Assembly (NCBI GenBank): GCA_964394085.1 | Contig: CAYMWF010000119.1 | Coordinates: forward strand, 1 to 12,983 | Source of the DNA: CAYMWF01 sp964394085 [NCBI: uncultured Gemmatimonadota bacterium] | GTDB taxonomy: Bacteria > GCA-2686955 > CAYMWF01 | Direction: 5' to 3' | Length of the DNA: 12,983 nt | Part shown: piece by piece, positions 1 through 8,539 of the stretch | Layout: every line of letters starts with the position of its first letter | Position numbering within the stretch: position 1 is the first letter of the stretch | Made by a program: the position numbers and the translations under genes | The notes under the pieces: model-generated | What the model was told of the DNA's origin: nothing | What the model saw: only the letters and a program-made list of their open reading frames with translations | Databases searched by the model: none

Positions 1-195
1 GACCGGGCTCAAATCGAGATCTCCGGCTATCGTGTATTTACGAAGGGGAGCGAGAAACGGTTCGGTGATCGAATGAAGCAGTTCGCCGAAGGACGAATTC
101 TTGCCCAGATCGGTCCAGCTCATTATGACCCTGATGATTATGGCCAGAGTGTAGAGCTGAATAACCAGGCTGATAAGGCTGTAAAGAGCGGACAT
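1..195 (-). CDS. yggT: YggT family integral membrane protein (3' end cut by window start)
   Basis: This is a 65-codon 5' part of a minus-strand gene that runs off the window at base 1. The first ~27 residues are a hydrophobic segment (LYSLISLVIQLYTLAIIIRV) followed by MSW. Then comes the hydrophilic stretch with SITEPFLAPLRK and, at residues 59-65, GDLDLSPV, which matches the conserved YggT pattern of TDPxLxPxR followed by G-LDLSP. The family consists of small proteins with two YggT repeats; the second repeat lies outside the window. The exact function is unsettled; the family is linked to osmotic tolerance and, in Gram-positives and plastids, to division or membrane organisation. The ATG at 195 lies one base past the yggS stop and has a very strong Shine-Dalgarno sequence, so the start is secure. 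yggS-yggT adjacency is a widely conserved pairing. Confidence 0.88.
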   Translation of the reverse strand, partial: MSALYSLISLVIQLYTLAIIIRVIMSWTDLGKNSSFGELLHSITEPFLAPLRKYTIAGDLDLSPV

Positions 196-196
196 G

Positions 197-979
197 TCAA
201 CTCCTCCTGTATCCGAATATCGCGGTGCCGATGCGTATCATCGTCGCCCCCTCCAGGATCGCGGCTTCAAAATCCGAAGTCATCCCCATGGAGAGCTCTC
301 CACCTCCGTTGAAAAAACCTTTTGCGGCCGAATCATCACGGAGTTTCCTCAGCAGGGCGAACCCCTTCCGGACGGCCGACTCGTCGCTTGAAAAAAGTCC
401 GACGGTCATCAGACCGCGGAAATCGAGATTCGGCAGAGCCGCAACGGCGTCCCTGAGTTCCTCGAACGAATCCGGAGCGACCCCGAACTTGGTATCCTCG
501 CCGGAAACATTGACCTGGATATGGACAGGGAGCTTCCTGCCCGCGTCAGCGGCATGCCGATCGACGGCTGAGGCTAGTTTCAGACGATCGAGGCTCTGGA
601 TCGAATCGAAGGCCCGGGCGGCTTTTCCCGCTTTATTGGATTGCAGGTGCCCGATCAGATGCCAGCAGGCGTCGATATCTCTCAATTCTTCAATTTTGAC
701 GAGAGCTTCCTGTACTCTGTTCTCGCCGAAAGCCGTCATGCCCGCTTTGAAAGCGAGCCTGATGAGATCGGGACCGTGGGTCTTGGTGACCGGCAGGATG
801 GTTACCTCGTCCGGACTGCGACCCGCTCGAACGCAAACTTCCCCGATCATGTCGAGTAACCGTCTGTAACGCGCACCGAGCTCGTCAACTCCGGGTAGTG
901 AGCCATTCGTTTCTCGACCATCCAAAATCAAGTTCCCGTTTTCTGAACCGAAGCAGGGATCGCCCAGGCGGATCGGCAT
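197..979 (-). CDS. yggS: YggS/PLPBP family pyridoxal-phosphate homeostasis protein
   Basis: This encodes 260 residues of the alanine-racemase-fold, single-domain PLP-binding family (YggS/PROSC/PipY). These proteins bind pyridoxal 5'-phosphate without a known catalytic reaction and buffer cellular PLP. Visible hallmarks are the PLP lysine K66 in LPVTKT, then FGENRVQEAL, WHLIGHLQSNK, the QVNVSGEDTKFG strand, and the C-terminal signature LSMGMTSDFEAAILEGATMIRIGTAIFG. The usual length is about 230 residues, so roughly 30 N-terminal residues look extra. The annotated ATG at 979 directly abuts the TGA of the upstream gene, but in-frame TTG codons at residues 17 and 19 are alternative starts. It sits between the isoprenoid-synthase-like gene and yggT in the same transcript. 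Confidence 0.93.
   Translation of the reverse strand: MPIRLGDPCFGSENGNLILDGRETNGSLPGVDELGARYRRLLDMIGEVCVRAGRSPDEVTILPVTKTHGPDLIRLAFKAGMTAFGENRVQEALVKIEELRDIDACWHLIGHLQSNKAGKAARAFDSIQSLDRLKLASAVDRHAADAGRKLPVHIQVNVSGEDTKFGVAPDSFEELRDAVAALPNLDFRGLMTVGLFSSDESAVRKGFALLRKLRDDSAAKGFFNGGGELSMGMTSDFEAAILEGATMIRIGTAIFGYRRS
201..208 (-). promoter_or_regulatory. Strong Shine-Dalgarno site for yggT
   Basis: On the minus strand the sequence reads AGGAGGAG, five bases upstream of the yggT ATG at 195. It lies inside the last codons of yggS. It fixes the yggT start and is the strongest ribosome-binding site seen in this operon, suggesting that yggT is translated efficiently regardless of coupling to yggS. 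Confidence 0.8.
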
Positions 980-1915
980 TCAATCGTGCCGGCCGCGCCT
1001 TTCGCTCCAGGCGACACGTATGGACCTGGCCACATGGATCGCGGCCACCGACGTCAAGCCGGGGTGCCGGATCACGAAGCGTAAAAAACCGGGAACGGCT
1101 TTCACGCCGTATACGCACCAGTCGAAGCTCCGTAGAACCAGCCCGTAAGCGAACCGATGCCGCCGGTTCACTCCCATGTCATCGAGGGTCAGGGCCGCAT
1201 CGCGCCTGCATATCGCATATTCCCGTTCGAGCTCCCGCCGCACAGCGGCAAGCCCTCTCGGAGACGGGAGATCTTCTTTGGAAAGAGCGTTCATGTCAAG
1301 GAATTCCGCAGACACCGGCACTATACCGTCACGAAGATCATCCTCCAGGTCGACGAAAACGTCCGCGAACCTCGTAACCCTGCCGAAGGCGCGTCCGAAC
1401 CGTTCATATCGTTCCCTCGGGACGCCGAGCGGTGCGAAGTGGAGGCGGCAGTGGAGCAGGACGGGCCGGACTGCGTTGAACTCGATAATACGCTCGAGCT
1501 CTTCGCTGCCGGGCACGTCACCCACCTGGACCTTCTCCATTTCGGCGGCGCGCATCACCTCTGTAAACAGGACGACGGCGTCGGGAGCGGCGTTTTTGAA
1601 AAAGTAACCGAGCGCTTCTTCCCGCTTATTCTCAGGAGGCGAGGTGCCGCGGGCTATCCCCTCCACCCTGCCGAGGCCCCATTCGAGGGTTTTCGAAAAT
1701 TCGTCCCTGTCTTTGGCTTTGTCGAGGAGATCGTCGGCGTATCTCACGAAAGACCAGGCTGCAAGCCAGAGCTTCACACCTTCAGGGTTGACCGGCGAAA
1801 AAAACCGCGCGTAAAAACGCCACATTTCGGGATGACCGCCGGAAAATTCGGCGAACGCGGAAATGCAATCCTCTACAAGGGGCTCCAGGGCCGACTTCTT
1901 CTTCACTGAATTCAC
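980..1915 (-). CDS. Squalene/phytoene synthase family protein (head-to-head prenyl synthase-like)
   Basis: This encodes 311 residues of the trans-isoprenyl diphosphate synthase head-to-head class. The first aspartate-rich motif is VRYADDLLDK (D61, D62, D65), matching the DDxxD Mg-diphosphate site of CrtB/HpnC/HpnD/ERG9 enzymes. The second is ADVFVDLEDDLRDG (D185, D189, D192, D193), matching the NxxxDxxED second site, with D in place of N and of E. The early FYARFFSP segment corresponds to the substrate-entry helix. The metal ligands therefore look intact and catalysis is plausible, but the protein is divergent and I cannot tell squalene, phytoene or another product. The start is a GTG at 1915 overlapping the sppA TGA by 4 nt; another GTG lies three codons later. 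An AAGGTGGCG stretch upstream may be the ribosome-binding site. No other carotenoid or hopanoid gene is in the window. Confidence 0.8.
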   Translation of the reverse strand: MNSVKKKSALEPLVEDCISAFAEFSGGHPEMWRFYARFFSPVNPEGVKLWLAAWSFVRYADDLLDKAKDRDEFSKTLEWGLGRVEGIARGTSPPENKREEALGYFFKNAAPDAVVLFTEVMRAAEMEKVQVGDVPGSEELERIIEFNAVRPVLLHCRLHFAPLGVPRERYERFGRAFGRVTRFADVFVDLEDDLRDGIVPVSAEFLDMNALSKEDLPSPRGLAAVRRELEREYAICRRDAALTLDDMGVNRRHRFAYGLVLRSFDWCVYGVKAVPGFLRFVIRHPGLTSVAAIHVARSIRVAWSERRGRHD

Positions 1916-3621
1916 AACCCGCCACCTTCAAAACCGACCCGGTAGGGCCATAATGTCAGGGGCGCCCGGGTGAACCGGTCTAAAATCCGGTTTTCAATGA
2001 CGGAAAGGGGACCGGATGAAGCTCCTTCGAGGAAAGGCAGGTCGAGATCCTCTATGAATTCGCCGAACTCCTTCGGACGCGGGTATTCGACCACGGCAGC
2101 AGGCACTCCCGGCTCGATGCCGGAGAGATCGCGGGCGATATCCAGGGCGAGCCGGATGCCTCCGAGGGTATCCACCAGCCCCACGGCATGGGCATCGCTC
2201 CCGGTCCAGGTGCGTCCCCGGGCGAGCGGTTCCAGTTCGTCCACCGTTCTGCCTCTTCCCGCCGCGGCTTTCGTCACGAAAATATCGTAGGCTCTCTCGT
2301 TGAATTCTCGAAACCGTTCCCTCTCGTCGGGGGTGAGCCCCCGTCCGGAGGTGAACATATCGGTTCCTCCCCGGTCGATGGTCTCGTGACTTATCCCCAG
2401 CTTCTCATAAAGACCCGCCAGGTTGAATTTCATGCTTACAACGCCGATGGAACCCGTAATCGTGGTTTTATCCGCAACGATGACATCGGCGTTCATGCTG
2501 ATGTAATAACCGCCGGAGGCAGCAACGGAACCCATCGATACCACTACCGGCATGCTGTCGCTGATCTGCCCCAGACGATGCCATATCCTGTCGGAGGCAT
2601 AGAGCGACCCCCCGGGACTGTCGACCCGTAAAACCAGGGCGCGCACACGCTCGTCCTCTTCAATGGCATCGAGCTCGGCCAGGATCGTTTCATCGCCTGC
2701 GACCCTGCCCATCATCATGTCCCTGCCGCTGCTTCCCATCATAATCATGCCGTTTACCGACAGGACGGCGATACGGTTCTTCCCTCTCTCTTTCATGGTT
2801 TTCTGAGTATACTCGTTGAAATCAAGAATGTTCTCGCCCGAAGCCCACCCTCCGAAGAGCTCCGCGAGGATATCTTCGGGATAGCCGATATGGGTAACGA
2901 GCCCTTCCGAAAGTGCTTCCTGCGGGGTGATCGGGCTTCGGGCCATCATCGCCTCGAGGGTGGCTGCCGGAACGCCGGTGCCGTTCGACATCCCGGTTTT
3001 CATCCGGTCGAACAGTCCGTCGAGCAACGCTTCGATATCTTCACGCGCCGGGTCGGAAAGGCTCTCCCGGGTGAAGGGTTCTGCGGCGGACTTGTATTCT
3101 TTCATCTGCTCCGCTTCGACCCGGATCCCGAGCTTATCGAGGCCGCCCTTGTAGAATGCTATTTCGGCGTGCAGGCCGTCCATGAAGATATCGGCGCAGG
3201 GGAGAATCATTCTGTAGGTGCAGTGAGAAGCGAGATACATCGTGCCCGTGCCGGGTGCGAAAATGACGGCGGCGGTCTCTTTGCCGGCCGCATGAAAACC
3301 GTCGATCGCTTCGTGGAGCTCCTCTATTTGCGCAAAAGAGAGATACGGCCCGTGTATCTTGAACACGATCGAGGTGATCCGCTCATCGGCGGCCGCGCGG
3401 CCGATCGCCGCGATGGTCTTACGGAAGGTAGGCGTCTTCAGCCTTGCGAGCAGATCGGGCGTCTGGTCGGGCGCCTCCGCGATCGGCTTGTCGATGACCA
3501 GTTCCAGGCTGGTTTCCGTCTCGATCGAAATCGCCGGGGAAAGGGTGCGGTAGATCATCCAGGTTCCTGCGAGCGCGAAAATCACGATCAACAGAAAAAG
3601 GATTCCCAGGAATTTACGCAT
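1912..3621 (-). CDS. sppA: Signal peptide peptidase SppA, 67K type (peptidase S49)
   Basis: This encodes 569 residues, slightly shorter than the E. coli protein (618). Residues 3-25 form an N-terminal hydrophobic signal anchor, so the bulk should be periplasmic. Two tandem S49 domains follow. The first carries the general-base lysine in EYKSAAEPFTRE (K177), equivalent to E. coli Lys209. The second carries the RVDSPGGS oxyanion region (332-339) and the nucleophile in GSVAASGGYYIS (S369), equivalent to E. coli Ser409. The enzyme digests cleaved signal peptides and other short peptides in the inner membrane as a Ser/Lys protease. The ATG at 3621 overlaps the end of rlmD by 8 nt and has an AGGAG six bases upstream, so the start is well supported. 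Confidence 0.95.
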   Translation of the reverse strand: MRKFLGILFLLIVIFALAGTWMIYRTLSPAISIETETSLELVIDKPIAEAPDQTPDLLARLKTPTFRKTIAAIGRAAADERITSIVFKIHGPYLSFAQIEELHEAIDGFHAAGKETAAVIFAPGTGTMYLASHCTYRMILPCADIFMDGLHAEIAFYKGGLDKLGIRVEAEQMKEYKSAAEPFTRESLSDPAREDIEALLDGLFDRMKTGMSNGTGVPAATLEAMMARSPITPQEALSEGLVTHIGYPEDILAELFGGWASGENILDFNEYTQKTMKERGKNRIAVLSVNGMIMMGSSGRDMMMGRVAGDETILAELDAIEEDERVRALVLRVDSPGGSLYASDRIWHRLGQISDSMPVVVSMGSVAASGGYYISMNADVIVADKTTITGSIGVVSMKFNLAGLYEKLGISHETIDRGGTDMFTSGRGLTPDERERFREFNERAYDIFVTKAAAGRGRTVDELEPLARGRTWTGSDAHAVGLVDTLGGIRLALDIARDLSGIEPGVPAAVVEYPRPKEFGEFIEDLDLPFLEGASSGPLSVIENRILDRFTRAPLTLWPYRVGFEGGGL

Positions 3622-5065
3622 CTTCTACTCCTAAAGGTTCCAGGGGTGCGCCGACGTCTCCACGATTATGCTGTATTTTTTCGAGGAGCGCCACCGTTTC
3701 CACGTGGTGCGTTTGGGGAAACATGTCGATGGGGCGCACTGTTTTTAACGTGTAACCCGCTTCCGAGAGGTTGGCAAGGTCTCTAGCCAGGGTAGCGGGA
3801 TTGCAGGATACCATGATAATCCGGGGCGGAGAAAGCATCACGATGCCCTTCATCGCTTTCGGGTGAATGCCGGCTCGGGGCGGATCAGCCGTGATCAGGT
3901 CAATCGACTCCGCGGACGCCCATCCGGGAGTATCCGCCAGGTCCACGATCCTGAGAGCCACACGCTCGATGTCGTTGAGATGAGCGTTATGCTGACCGTC
4001 GCTTACCGCTGCAGGGGAACTTTCGAAGCCAAGGACACGGTATCCCCTTCCAGCGAGAAAGAAGGAAATGGCGCCTCCCCCCGCGTAGAGATCGCACGCC
4101 AGTTTGCCGTCTCCCGGACCGGCCAGCTCCACTATCGAGTCAAGCATCCTGCCGGCCTGTGTCGAATTGGTCTGGAAAAAGGACTCGGGTGATATTCGGA
4201 ACCTGAAACCGCCAAGCTCCTCCTCGATGGTTCCGTCGCCGTGCAGAACCCGGAGGGATTCGGACACCGCCACCCCGGCCGCCGAAGCGGAAACCCCCGC
4301 CACAACGGTCGATAACTCGGGACATTGCGAGGTCACGGCGCGGACGATCGCGCGGTCTGTAGCACGGGACGGTTGGGATGTGATGTAATAAAGCATGGTT
4401 TCGCCGCCGGACTTTACGCTTCTGATAATACAGAACCTCCAGAAACCGCGCCCGGTTCTTGTATCATACGCGGGTTTTCCCGCGGAGGCGGCGGCATCCT
4501 GGAACGCAGACAGAACCCGGTTGGATATTTCATTCTGCAGAAGGCACCGCTCCAAGGGCACAACCCGGAAAAAGCTGCCCGGAGCATGCAGGCCGAGGGC
4601 GAGAACATCCTCCTCTTCCGAGGTATCCATCCTCTCTTCCGGGCGTCTGAAAATTCTGGGCGAAAAGGTGAATTCCATCTTGTTCCGGTAGCCCAGAGGC
4701 TGGTCGCAGGCGAGGATCGGTTCTATCGGGGGATCGGGTATCCCGCCGATCCGTTCGATACAATCGCGAACTATGGTCTCCTTGGCCCGAAGCTGGCTCT
4801 CGTAGGATACAGGCATCCATTGACAACCTCCGCATATGTCGGCGTTCGGGCAGGGAGGATCGATACGCAGCGGCGAAGCATGCAGCAGATCATCGACTAC
4901 GGCTTCTTCCCAGTCCCGCCGCCTGCGCACCACTCTCGCCTTGACGCGATCACCGGGGAACCCTCCCCTGACGAACACAACCTTGCCTTCGTACCTGCTC
5001 ACGCCCTTGCCCCCTGCGGCGAGGGATTCGATTTCCAGGTCGAGATATCTTACTGATCGCGCCAT
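3614..5065 (-). CDS. rlmD: 23S rRNA (uracil-C5)-methyltransferase, RlmD/RumA family
   Basis: This encodes 483 residues. Residues 1-60 form a TRAM-like beta-barrel (EIESLAAGGKGVSRYEGKVVFV...GDRV) for RNA binding. Cys72, Cys78 and Cys81 (CPNADICGGC) with Cys174 (LERC) match the four [4Fe-4S] ligands of RlmD. The C-terminal Rossmann domain has the AdoMet motif CDLYAGGGAISFFLA, then DPPRAG, the catalytic cysteine in SCNPATLARDL (C421) and the general-base glutamate in HHVET (E456). The enzyme uses AdoMet to make 5-methyluridine, classically at U1939 of 23S rRNA. RlmC, RlmCD or TrmA specificity cannot be excluded by eye, but the Fe-S cysteines and TRAM domain favour RlmD-like. The ATG at 5065 follows the nadC TGA after one base; GGTGA nearby is only a weak ribosome-binding site, so coupling is likely. 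Confidence 0.9.
   Translation of the reverse strand: MARSVRYLDLEIESLAAGGKGVSRYEGKVVFVRGGFPGDRVKARVVRRRRDWEEAVVDDLLHASPLRIDPPCPNADICGGCQWMPVSYESQLRAKETIVRDCIERIGGIPDPPIEPILACDQPLGYRNKMEFTFSPRIFRRPEERMDTSEEEDVLALGLHAPGSFFRVVPLERCLLQNEISNRVLSAFQDAAASAGKPAYDTRTGRGFWRFCIIRSVKSGGETMLYYITSQPSRATDRAIVRAVTSQCPELSTVVAGVSASAAGVAVSESLRVLHGDGTIEEELGGFRFRISPESFFQTNSTQAGRMLDSIVELAGPGDGKLACDLYAGGGAISFFLAGRGYRVLGFESSPAAVSDGQHNAHLNDIERVALRIVDLADTPGWASAESIDLITADPPRAGIHPKAMKGIVMLSPPRIIMVSCNPATLARDLANLSEAGYTLKTVRPIDMFPQTHHVETVALLEKIQHNRGDVGAPLEPLGVEDA
3628..3632 (-). promoter_or_regulatory. Shine-Dalgarno site for sppA within the end of rlmD
   Basis: The minus strand reads AGGAG six bases before the sppA ATG at 3621. 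The site lies inside the last codons of rlmD. Combined with the 8-nt gene overlap it indicates both direct initiation and coupling at sppA. Confidence 0.7.
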
Positions 5066-5066
5066 T

Positions 5067-5939
5067 TCACCAATCCAGCAGGAAGGAAATATCCAGGGAG
5101 GGGGCCGAATGGGTCAAAGCCCCGACCGAGATGAAATCGACCCCGGCGAGTCCGTAGTTCCGGATGTTCTCGAGGGTCACGCCGCCGGATACTTCGAGCT
5201 CCACGGCGGGAGCCAGGTTCCTTGCGATGTTTACCGCCTCCGCAGCTTTTTCAGGCGTCATGTTGTCGAGCATGATCCTGTCGGGGGAATAGGTCAACGC
5301 TTCCACCAGTTCTTCCAGGCTCGAAATCTCGACCTCGATTTTTGTGCCGTCGGGGGCGGCGGCGCGCACGGCCGCAACAGCCTTCCCGATGCCCCCGGCC
5401 ATGCGGATATGGTTCTCTTTTATCAGGGCCATGTCCCAGAGCCCCATCCTGTGGTTGGAACCTCCGCCGGCGCGAACGGCGTATTTTTCCAGTATCCTGA
5501 ACCCGGGTGTCGTCTTCCGGGTGTCGAGGAGCCTGGCTCCGGTTCCGGCGAGCTCCAAAACGAAAGCCGCTGTCAGGGTAGCCGTGCCCGAGAGCCTCTG
5601 GATGAAATTCAGAGCCAGCCGCTCGCCGCTCACGAGAGCTTCGAGGCTCCCCCTGCAGGACATGAGCAGATCTCCCGTGGAGACGGGCGCGCCGTCATCC
5701 ACGTGGGTAACGACCTCCACTTCCCCGATCCGCCCGTATACGAGGTCGGCTACCGGCAGACCCGCCACTATTCCGCCGCCTTTCGCCACCAGACGACCCG
5801 TACCGGTTTTTCCGGCGGCGATGGGAACCGTGGTGATGTCTCCCGAGCCGACATCCTCGGGCAGCGCCGTATCAATCAGCTTTTCCGCCGCTTCTGTTTC
5901 GTCCCGCCCCCAGCGGATCTGTTGTTCCCTTCGTTCCAT
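5067..5939 (-). CDS. nadC: Nicotinate-nucleotide pyrophosphorylase (quinolinate phosphoribosyltransferase)
   Basis: This encodes 290 residues, the normal size for NadC, which converts quinolinate and PRPP to nicotinate mononucleotide in de novo NAD synthesis. Visible motifs are [10 protein letters not shown] (28-37), [17 protein letters not shown] (105-121), [31 protein letters not shown] (137-167) with the substrate-binding Arg/Lys/His residues, LIKENHI (172-178), and the C-terminal LEVSGGV and [14 protein letters not shown] phosphate-binding strands. The ATG at 5939 lies 64 nt inside the 3' end of uvrB, with AAAGGG just upstream. The first ~13 residues ([13 protein letters not shown]) are poorly conserved-looking, but no better start follows before the conserved helix. 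No nadA or nadB is nearby. Confidence 0.95.
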   Translation of the reverse strand: MERREQQIRWGRDETEAAEKLIDTALPEDVGSGDITTVPIAAGKTGTGRLVAKGGGIVAGLPVADLVYGRIGEVEVVTHVDDGAPVSTGDLLMSCRGSLEALVSGERLALNFIQRLSGTATLTAAFVLELAGTGARLLDTRKTTPGFRILEKYAVRAGGGSNHRMGLWDMALIKENHIRMAGGIGKAVAAVRAAAPDGTKIEVEISSLEELVEALTYSPDRIMLDNMTPEKAAEAVNIARNLAPAVELEVSGGVTLENIRNYGLAGVDFISVGALTHSAPSLDISFLLDW

Positions 5940-7915
5940 TCGAGCCCTTTCATCTTGAACAATTCGTCCCTCAGGAGGGCGGCTCGTTCGAAATCGAGTT
6001 TCTCCGCCGCCTTGTTCATTTCGGTTTCCATCTTGATTATAAGTTCTTTTTCGTCCATTCCCGGATGGTAGCCGGGCAGAGTCTCGGCGAGCAGCCTCGA
6101 CTTTTTGTCATCCGCCACGGCCGTGGTCAGCATTATATCATCGACCGACTTGTAAACCGTGGTCGGCGTTATGTCGTGAGCCAGGTTGTATTCGTTCTGT
6201 ATGCGCCGGCGCCGCAACATCTCGCTCAGGGCGCGCTCCATGGAACCCGTAACTCCGTCGGCGTAAAGCAGCACCAGGCCGTCGGCGTTCCTTGCAGCCC
6301 GCCCCGCCGTCTGGATCAGTGAGCGGTCCGACCTGAGAAAACCTTCCTTGTCGGCGTCGAGCACGGCGACGAGAGAAACCTCCGGAAGATCGAGTCCTTC
6401 CCTCAGAAGGTTGATCCCGACAAGGACGTCGAACGCGCCCAGCCTCAGGTCGCGAAGCAGCTCTATCCGATCAAGGGCCTGGATATCCGAGTGGAGATAC
6501 CTCACCCGGATCCCCGCATCAGTAAGGTATTCGGACAGGTCCTCGGCCATCCGTTTCGTCAGGGTGGTAACCAGGGTTCGCTGGTTTTTGAGGGTACGCA
6601 ACCGGATCTCCTCCATGAGATCGTCGATCTGTCCTTCGCTGGGACGCACTTCCACCTCGGGATCGAGAAGCCCGGTGGGCCGGATCAGCTGCTCGACCAC
6701 GACTCCCCCGGCGTATTCGAGCTCCACATCCCCCGGAGTCGCCGAAATGCTGATCACCTGGCCGGTGAGATCGAGAAATTCTTCATAAATGAGCGGACGG
6801 TTGTCGAGAGCGGACGGAAGGCGGAACCCGTGCTCTATGAGCGTTTCCTTCCTGGAGCGATCTCCCCTGTACATTCCCCTGATCTGGGGAAGCGTTACAT
6901 GGGACTCGTCTAAGATGACGAGTTTGTCGTCCGGGAAATAGTCGAGAAGGCAGGACGGTCTGTCTCCGGGGCGGCGATCGCTGAAATGACGGGAATAATT
7001 TTCGATACCGGAGCAGTAGCCGATTTCCGAGAGCATTTCGAGGTCGTAACGGGTGCGCGACGCCAGCCTCTGGGCTTCGAGCAGCTTGTTTTCGGCATTG
7101 AGCTCGGACAGCCGTACCTCCAACTCTTTACTTATGGAATCGAGCGCTTTTTCCAACATTGGGCGCTCTACTATAAAATGCTTAGCGGGATACAGCGCAA
7201 GCCTTGGTCCCCTGGAGATCACCCTGCCGTCCACCGGGTCGAAGCGGGAAAGCCGTTCCACCGAGTCGTCGAACAGCTCGATCCGAACGCCGATGGATGC
7301 GTAGGCCGGCATTATTTCGACAACATCACCCCGGACCCTGAATGTCCCCCTGCTGAAATCGTAGTCGTTGCGGGTGTATTGCATGTCGACGAGCCGCTCG
7401 AGAATCGTATCGCGGTCGATCCTTTCACCTTCCTCCAGCAGGAGAAGCTGCTTCTTGTATTCTTCGGGGGAGCCGAGGCCGTAGATGCATGAAACCGAGG
7501 CGACGACGATCACATCGCGACGCTCGATGACCGATGAAGTGGCGCGAAGGCGGAGACGATCGATATCCTCGTTTATATCGGCTTCTTTTCCGATATACGT
7601 GTCTGTAGACGGAACGTATGCTTCCGGCTGGTAGTAATCGTAATAGCTGATGAAGTATTCGACTGCGTTATCCGGGAAAAAAGTCTTGAACTCACCGTAG
7701 AGCTGGGCGGCCAGGGTCTTGTTGTGGGATACCACCAGCGTCGGCCTGTTGAGCTTTTCGATTACATTGGCGATTGTGAAGGTTTTGCCTGAGCCCGTGA
7801 CGCCGAGGAGAACCTGATGGTCTATGCCGCGCGATATTCCTTCTGTCAGCTCGCGAATGGCGTCGGGCTGGTCGCCGCCGGGGACGTAAGATGAAACCAG
7901 TTTGAACTTCTCCAT
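5876..7915 (-). CDS. uvrB: UvrABC excision nuclease subunit B
   Basis: This encodes 679 residues from the ATG at 7915, close to the E. coli length of 673. UvrB is the damage-verifying helicase-like subunit that receives lesions from UvrA and recruits UvrC. Walker A is GVTGSGKT (38-45). The lesion-clamping beta-hairpin region [20 protein letters not shown] begins near residue 91, the DESH Walker B-like box lies in [21 protein letters not shown], and helicase motifs VI-like residues are in QTAGRAARN. The C-terminal UVR motif (about 625-660, ending [18 protein letters not shown]) contacts UvrC. An upstream in-frame codon at 7963 would add 16 unconserved residues overlapping rfaE2; the ATG at 7915, four bases after the rfaE2 stop and starting [20 protein letters not shown], fits the family better. 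The 3' end overlaps nadC by 64 nt. Confidence 0.97.
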   Translation of the reverse strand: MEKFKLVSSYVPGGDQPDAIRELTEGISRGIDHQVLLGVTGSGKTFTIANVIEKLNRPTLVVSHNKTLAAQLYGEFKTFFPDNAVEYFISYYDYYQPEAYVPSTDTYIGKEADINEDIDRLRLRATSSVIERRDVIVVASVSCIYGLGSPEEYKKQLLLLEEGERIDRDTILERLVDMQYTRNDYDFSRGTFRVRGDVVEIMPAYASIGVRIELFDDSVERLSRFDPVDGRVISRGPRLALYPAKHFIVERPMLEKALDSISKELEVRLSELNAENKLLEAQRLASRTRYDLEMLSEIGYCSGIENYSRHFSDRRPGDRPSCLLDYFPDDKLVILDESHVTLPQIRGMYRGDRSRKETLIEHGFRLPSALDNRPLIYEEFLDLTGQVISISATPGDVELEYAGGVVVEQLIRPTGLLDPEVEVRPSEGQIDDLMEEIRLRTLKNQRTLVTTLTKRMAEDLSEYLTDAGIRVRYLHSDIQALDRIELLRDLRLGAFDVLVGINLLREGLDLPEVSLVAVLDADKEGFLRSDRSLIQTAGRAARNADGLVLLYADGVTGSMERALSEMLRRRRIQNEYNLAHDITPTTVYKSVDDIMLTTAVADDKKSRLLAETLPGYHPGMDEKELIIKMETEMNKAAEKLDFERAALLRDELFKMKGLEWNEGNNRSAGGGTKQKRRKS

Positions 7916-7919
7916 GATT

Positions 7920-8477
7920 TCACCGTGCCGGCGGGCTGTCCTGCTCATCCCGTGAAGGATCATTCACGGCACCGCCGTTCGACGCCCGGGCGGGTTCACC
8001 AGCCTCGGCCCGTTCAATGAGGTTGCTCGTGCTGTAGCCGTCGACCAGCGGGAAAACCTTCACCAGGCCTCCCCGGGACTCAACGAATTCTCGACCGACG
8101 ATTTCAGAAGGAGCGTAGTCGCCGCCTTTTACGAGCACGTCCGGCTGCCATTCGGTGATCAGAGCTGCGGGAGTGTCTTCGTCGAAAAGGGTGACACAGT
8201 CGACCATTTGCAGATTCGCGAGTATAAAAGCCCGGTCTTCTTCCGACATTACCGGGCGGTTCTCACCCTTTAGACGACGCACCGACTCATCGGTATTGAG
8301 ACCGACAACCAGGAAATCGCCCAGGAGCGACGCCTTGCGAAGAAGCTCCACGTGACCCCGGTGAAGGATATCGAAACATCCGTTGGTAAAAACCACGGTT
8401 CGACATTCGTCCCGCGCACGGGCGCGCACGGCTGGTATTTCAGTTCTGTCGATGATTCTGCCCATATGAACCGTCAT
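7920..8477 (-). CDS. rfaE2: D-glycero-beta-D-manno-heptose 1-phosphate adenylyltransferase (RfaE2/HldE C-domain type)
   Basis: This encodes 185 residues of the nucleotidyltransferase fold. [19 protein letters not shown] (28-46) holds the HxGH signature (H39, H42), KGGDY lies at 117-121, and YSTSNLI (148-154) is the ISTTxII-like end motif. Together these match the adenylyltransferase half of E. coli HldE, here a stand-alone gene. It transfers AMP from ATP to heptose-1-phosphate, giving ADP-heptose for lipopolysaccharide core. About 25 residues after the end motif are charged and low-complexity (Ala/Gly/Glu/Asp-rich) and look non-catalytic. The ATG at 8477 has only a GGGACGG-like site; the ATG at 8465 (MGRIIDR) is an alternative. 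A terminator-like hairpin separates it from rfaE1. Confidence 0.93.
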   Translation of the reverse strand: MTVHMGRIIDRTEIPAVRARARDECRTVVFTNGCFDILHRGHVELLRKASLLGDFLVVGLNTDESVRRLKGENRPVMSEEDRAFILANLQMVDCVTLFDEDTPAALITEWQPDVLVKGGDYAPSEIVGREFVESRGGLVKVFPLVDGYSTSNLIERAEAGEPARASNGGAVNDPSRDEQDSPPAR

Positions 8478-8498
8478 CCGTCCCGAATAGCTTCATAT

Positions 8499-8519
8499 AA
8501 AAAACGGATCGCTCCGTTT
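8499..8519 (-). terminator. Intrinsic-terminator-like hairpin between rfaE1 and rfaE2
   Basis: On the minus strand AAACGGA (8519-8513), a GCGA loop (8512-8509) and TCCGTTT (8508-8502) form a perfect 7-bp stem with a GNRA-class tetraloop. Three more Ts follow (8501-8499), making a run of six Ts with those in the stem. It starts about 20 nt after the rfaE1 TGA and ends about 20 nt before the rfaE2 start, in the only sizeable gap of the downstream train. The stem is short and only moderately GC-rich, so it may be a partial terminator, an attenuator, or an RNA processing or 3'-end stabilising element. Confidence 0.55.
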
Positions 8520-8539
8520 CACCGCGGCTCCCGGGGTAT

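Noticed and set aside
2890-3786. 298-codon plus-strand ORF over sppA and rlmD
   Set aside because: Antisense shadow of motif-complete genes; no ribosome-binding site or recognisable domain.
4836-6071. 411-codon plus-strand ORF across rlmD, nadC and uvrB
   Set aside because: It spans three well-supported minus-strand genes and has no family motif, so it is a codon-bias shadow.
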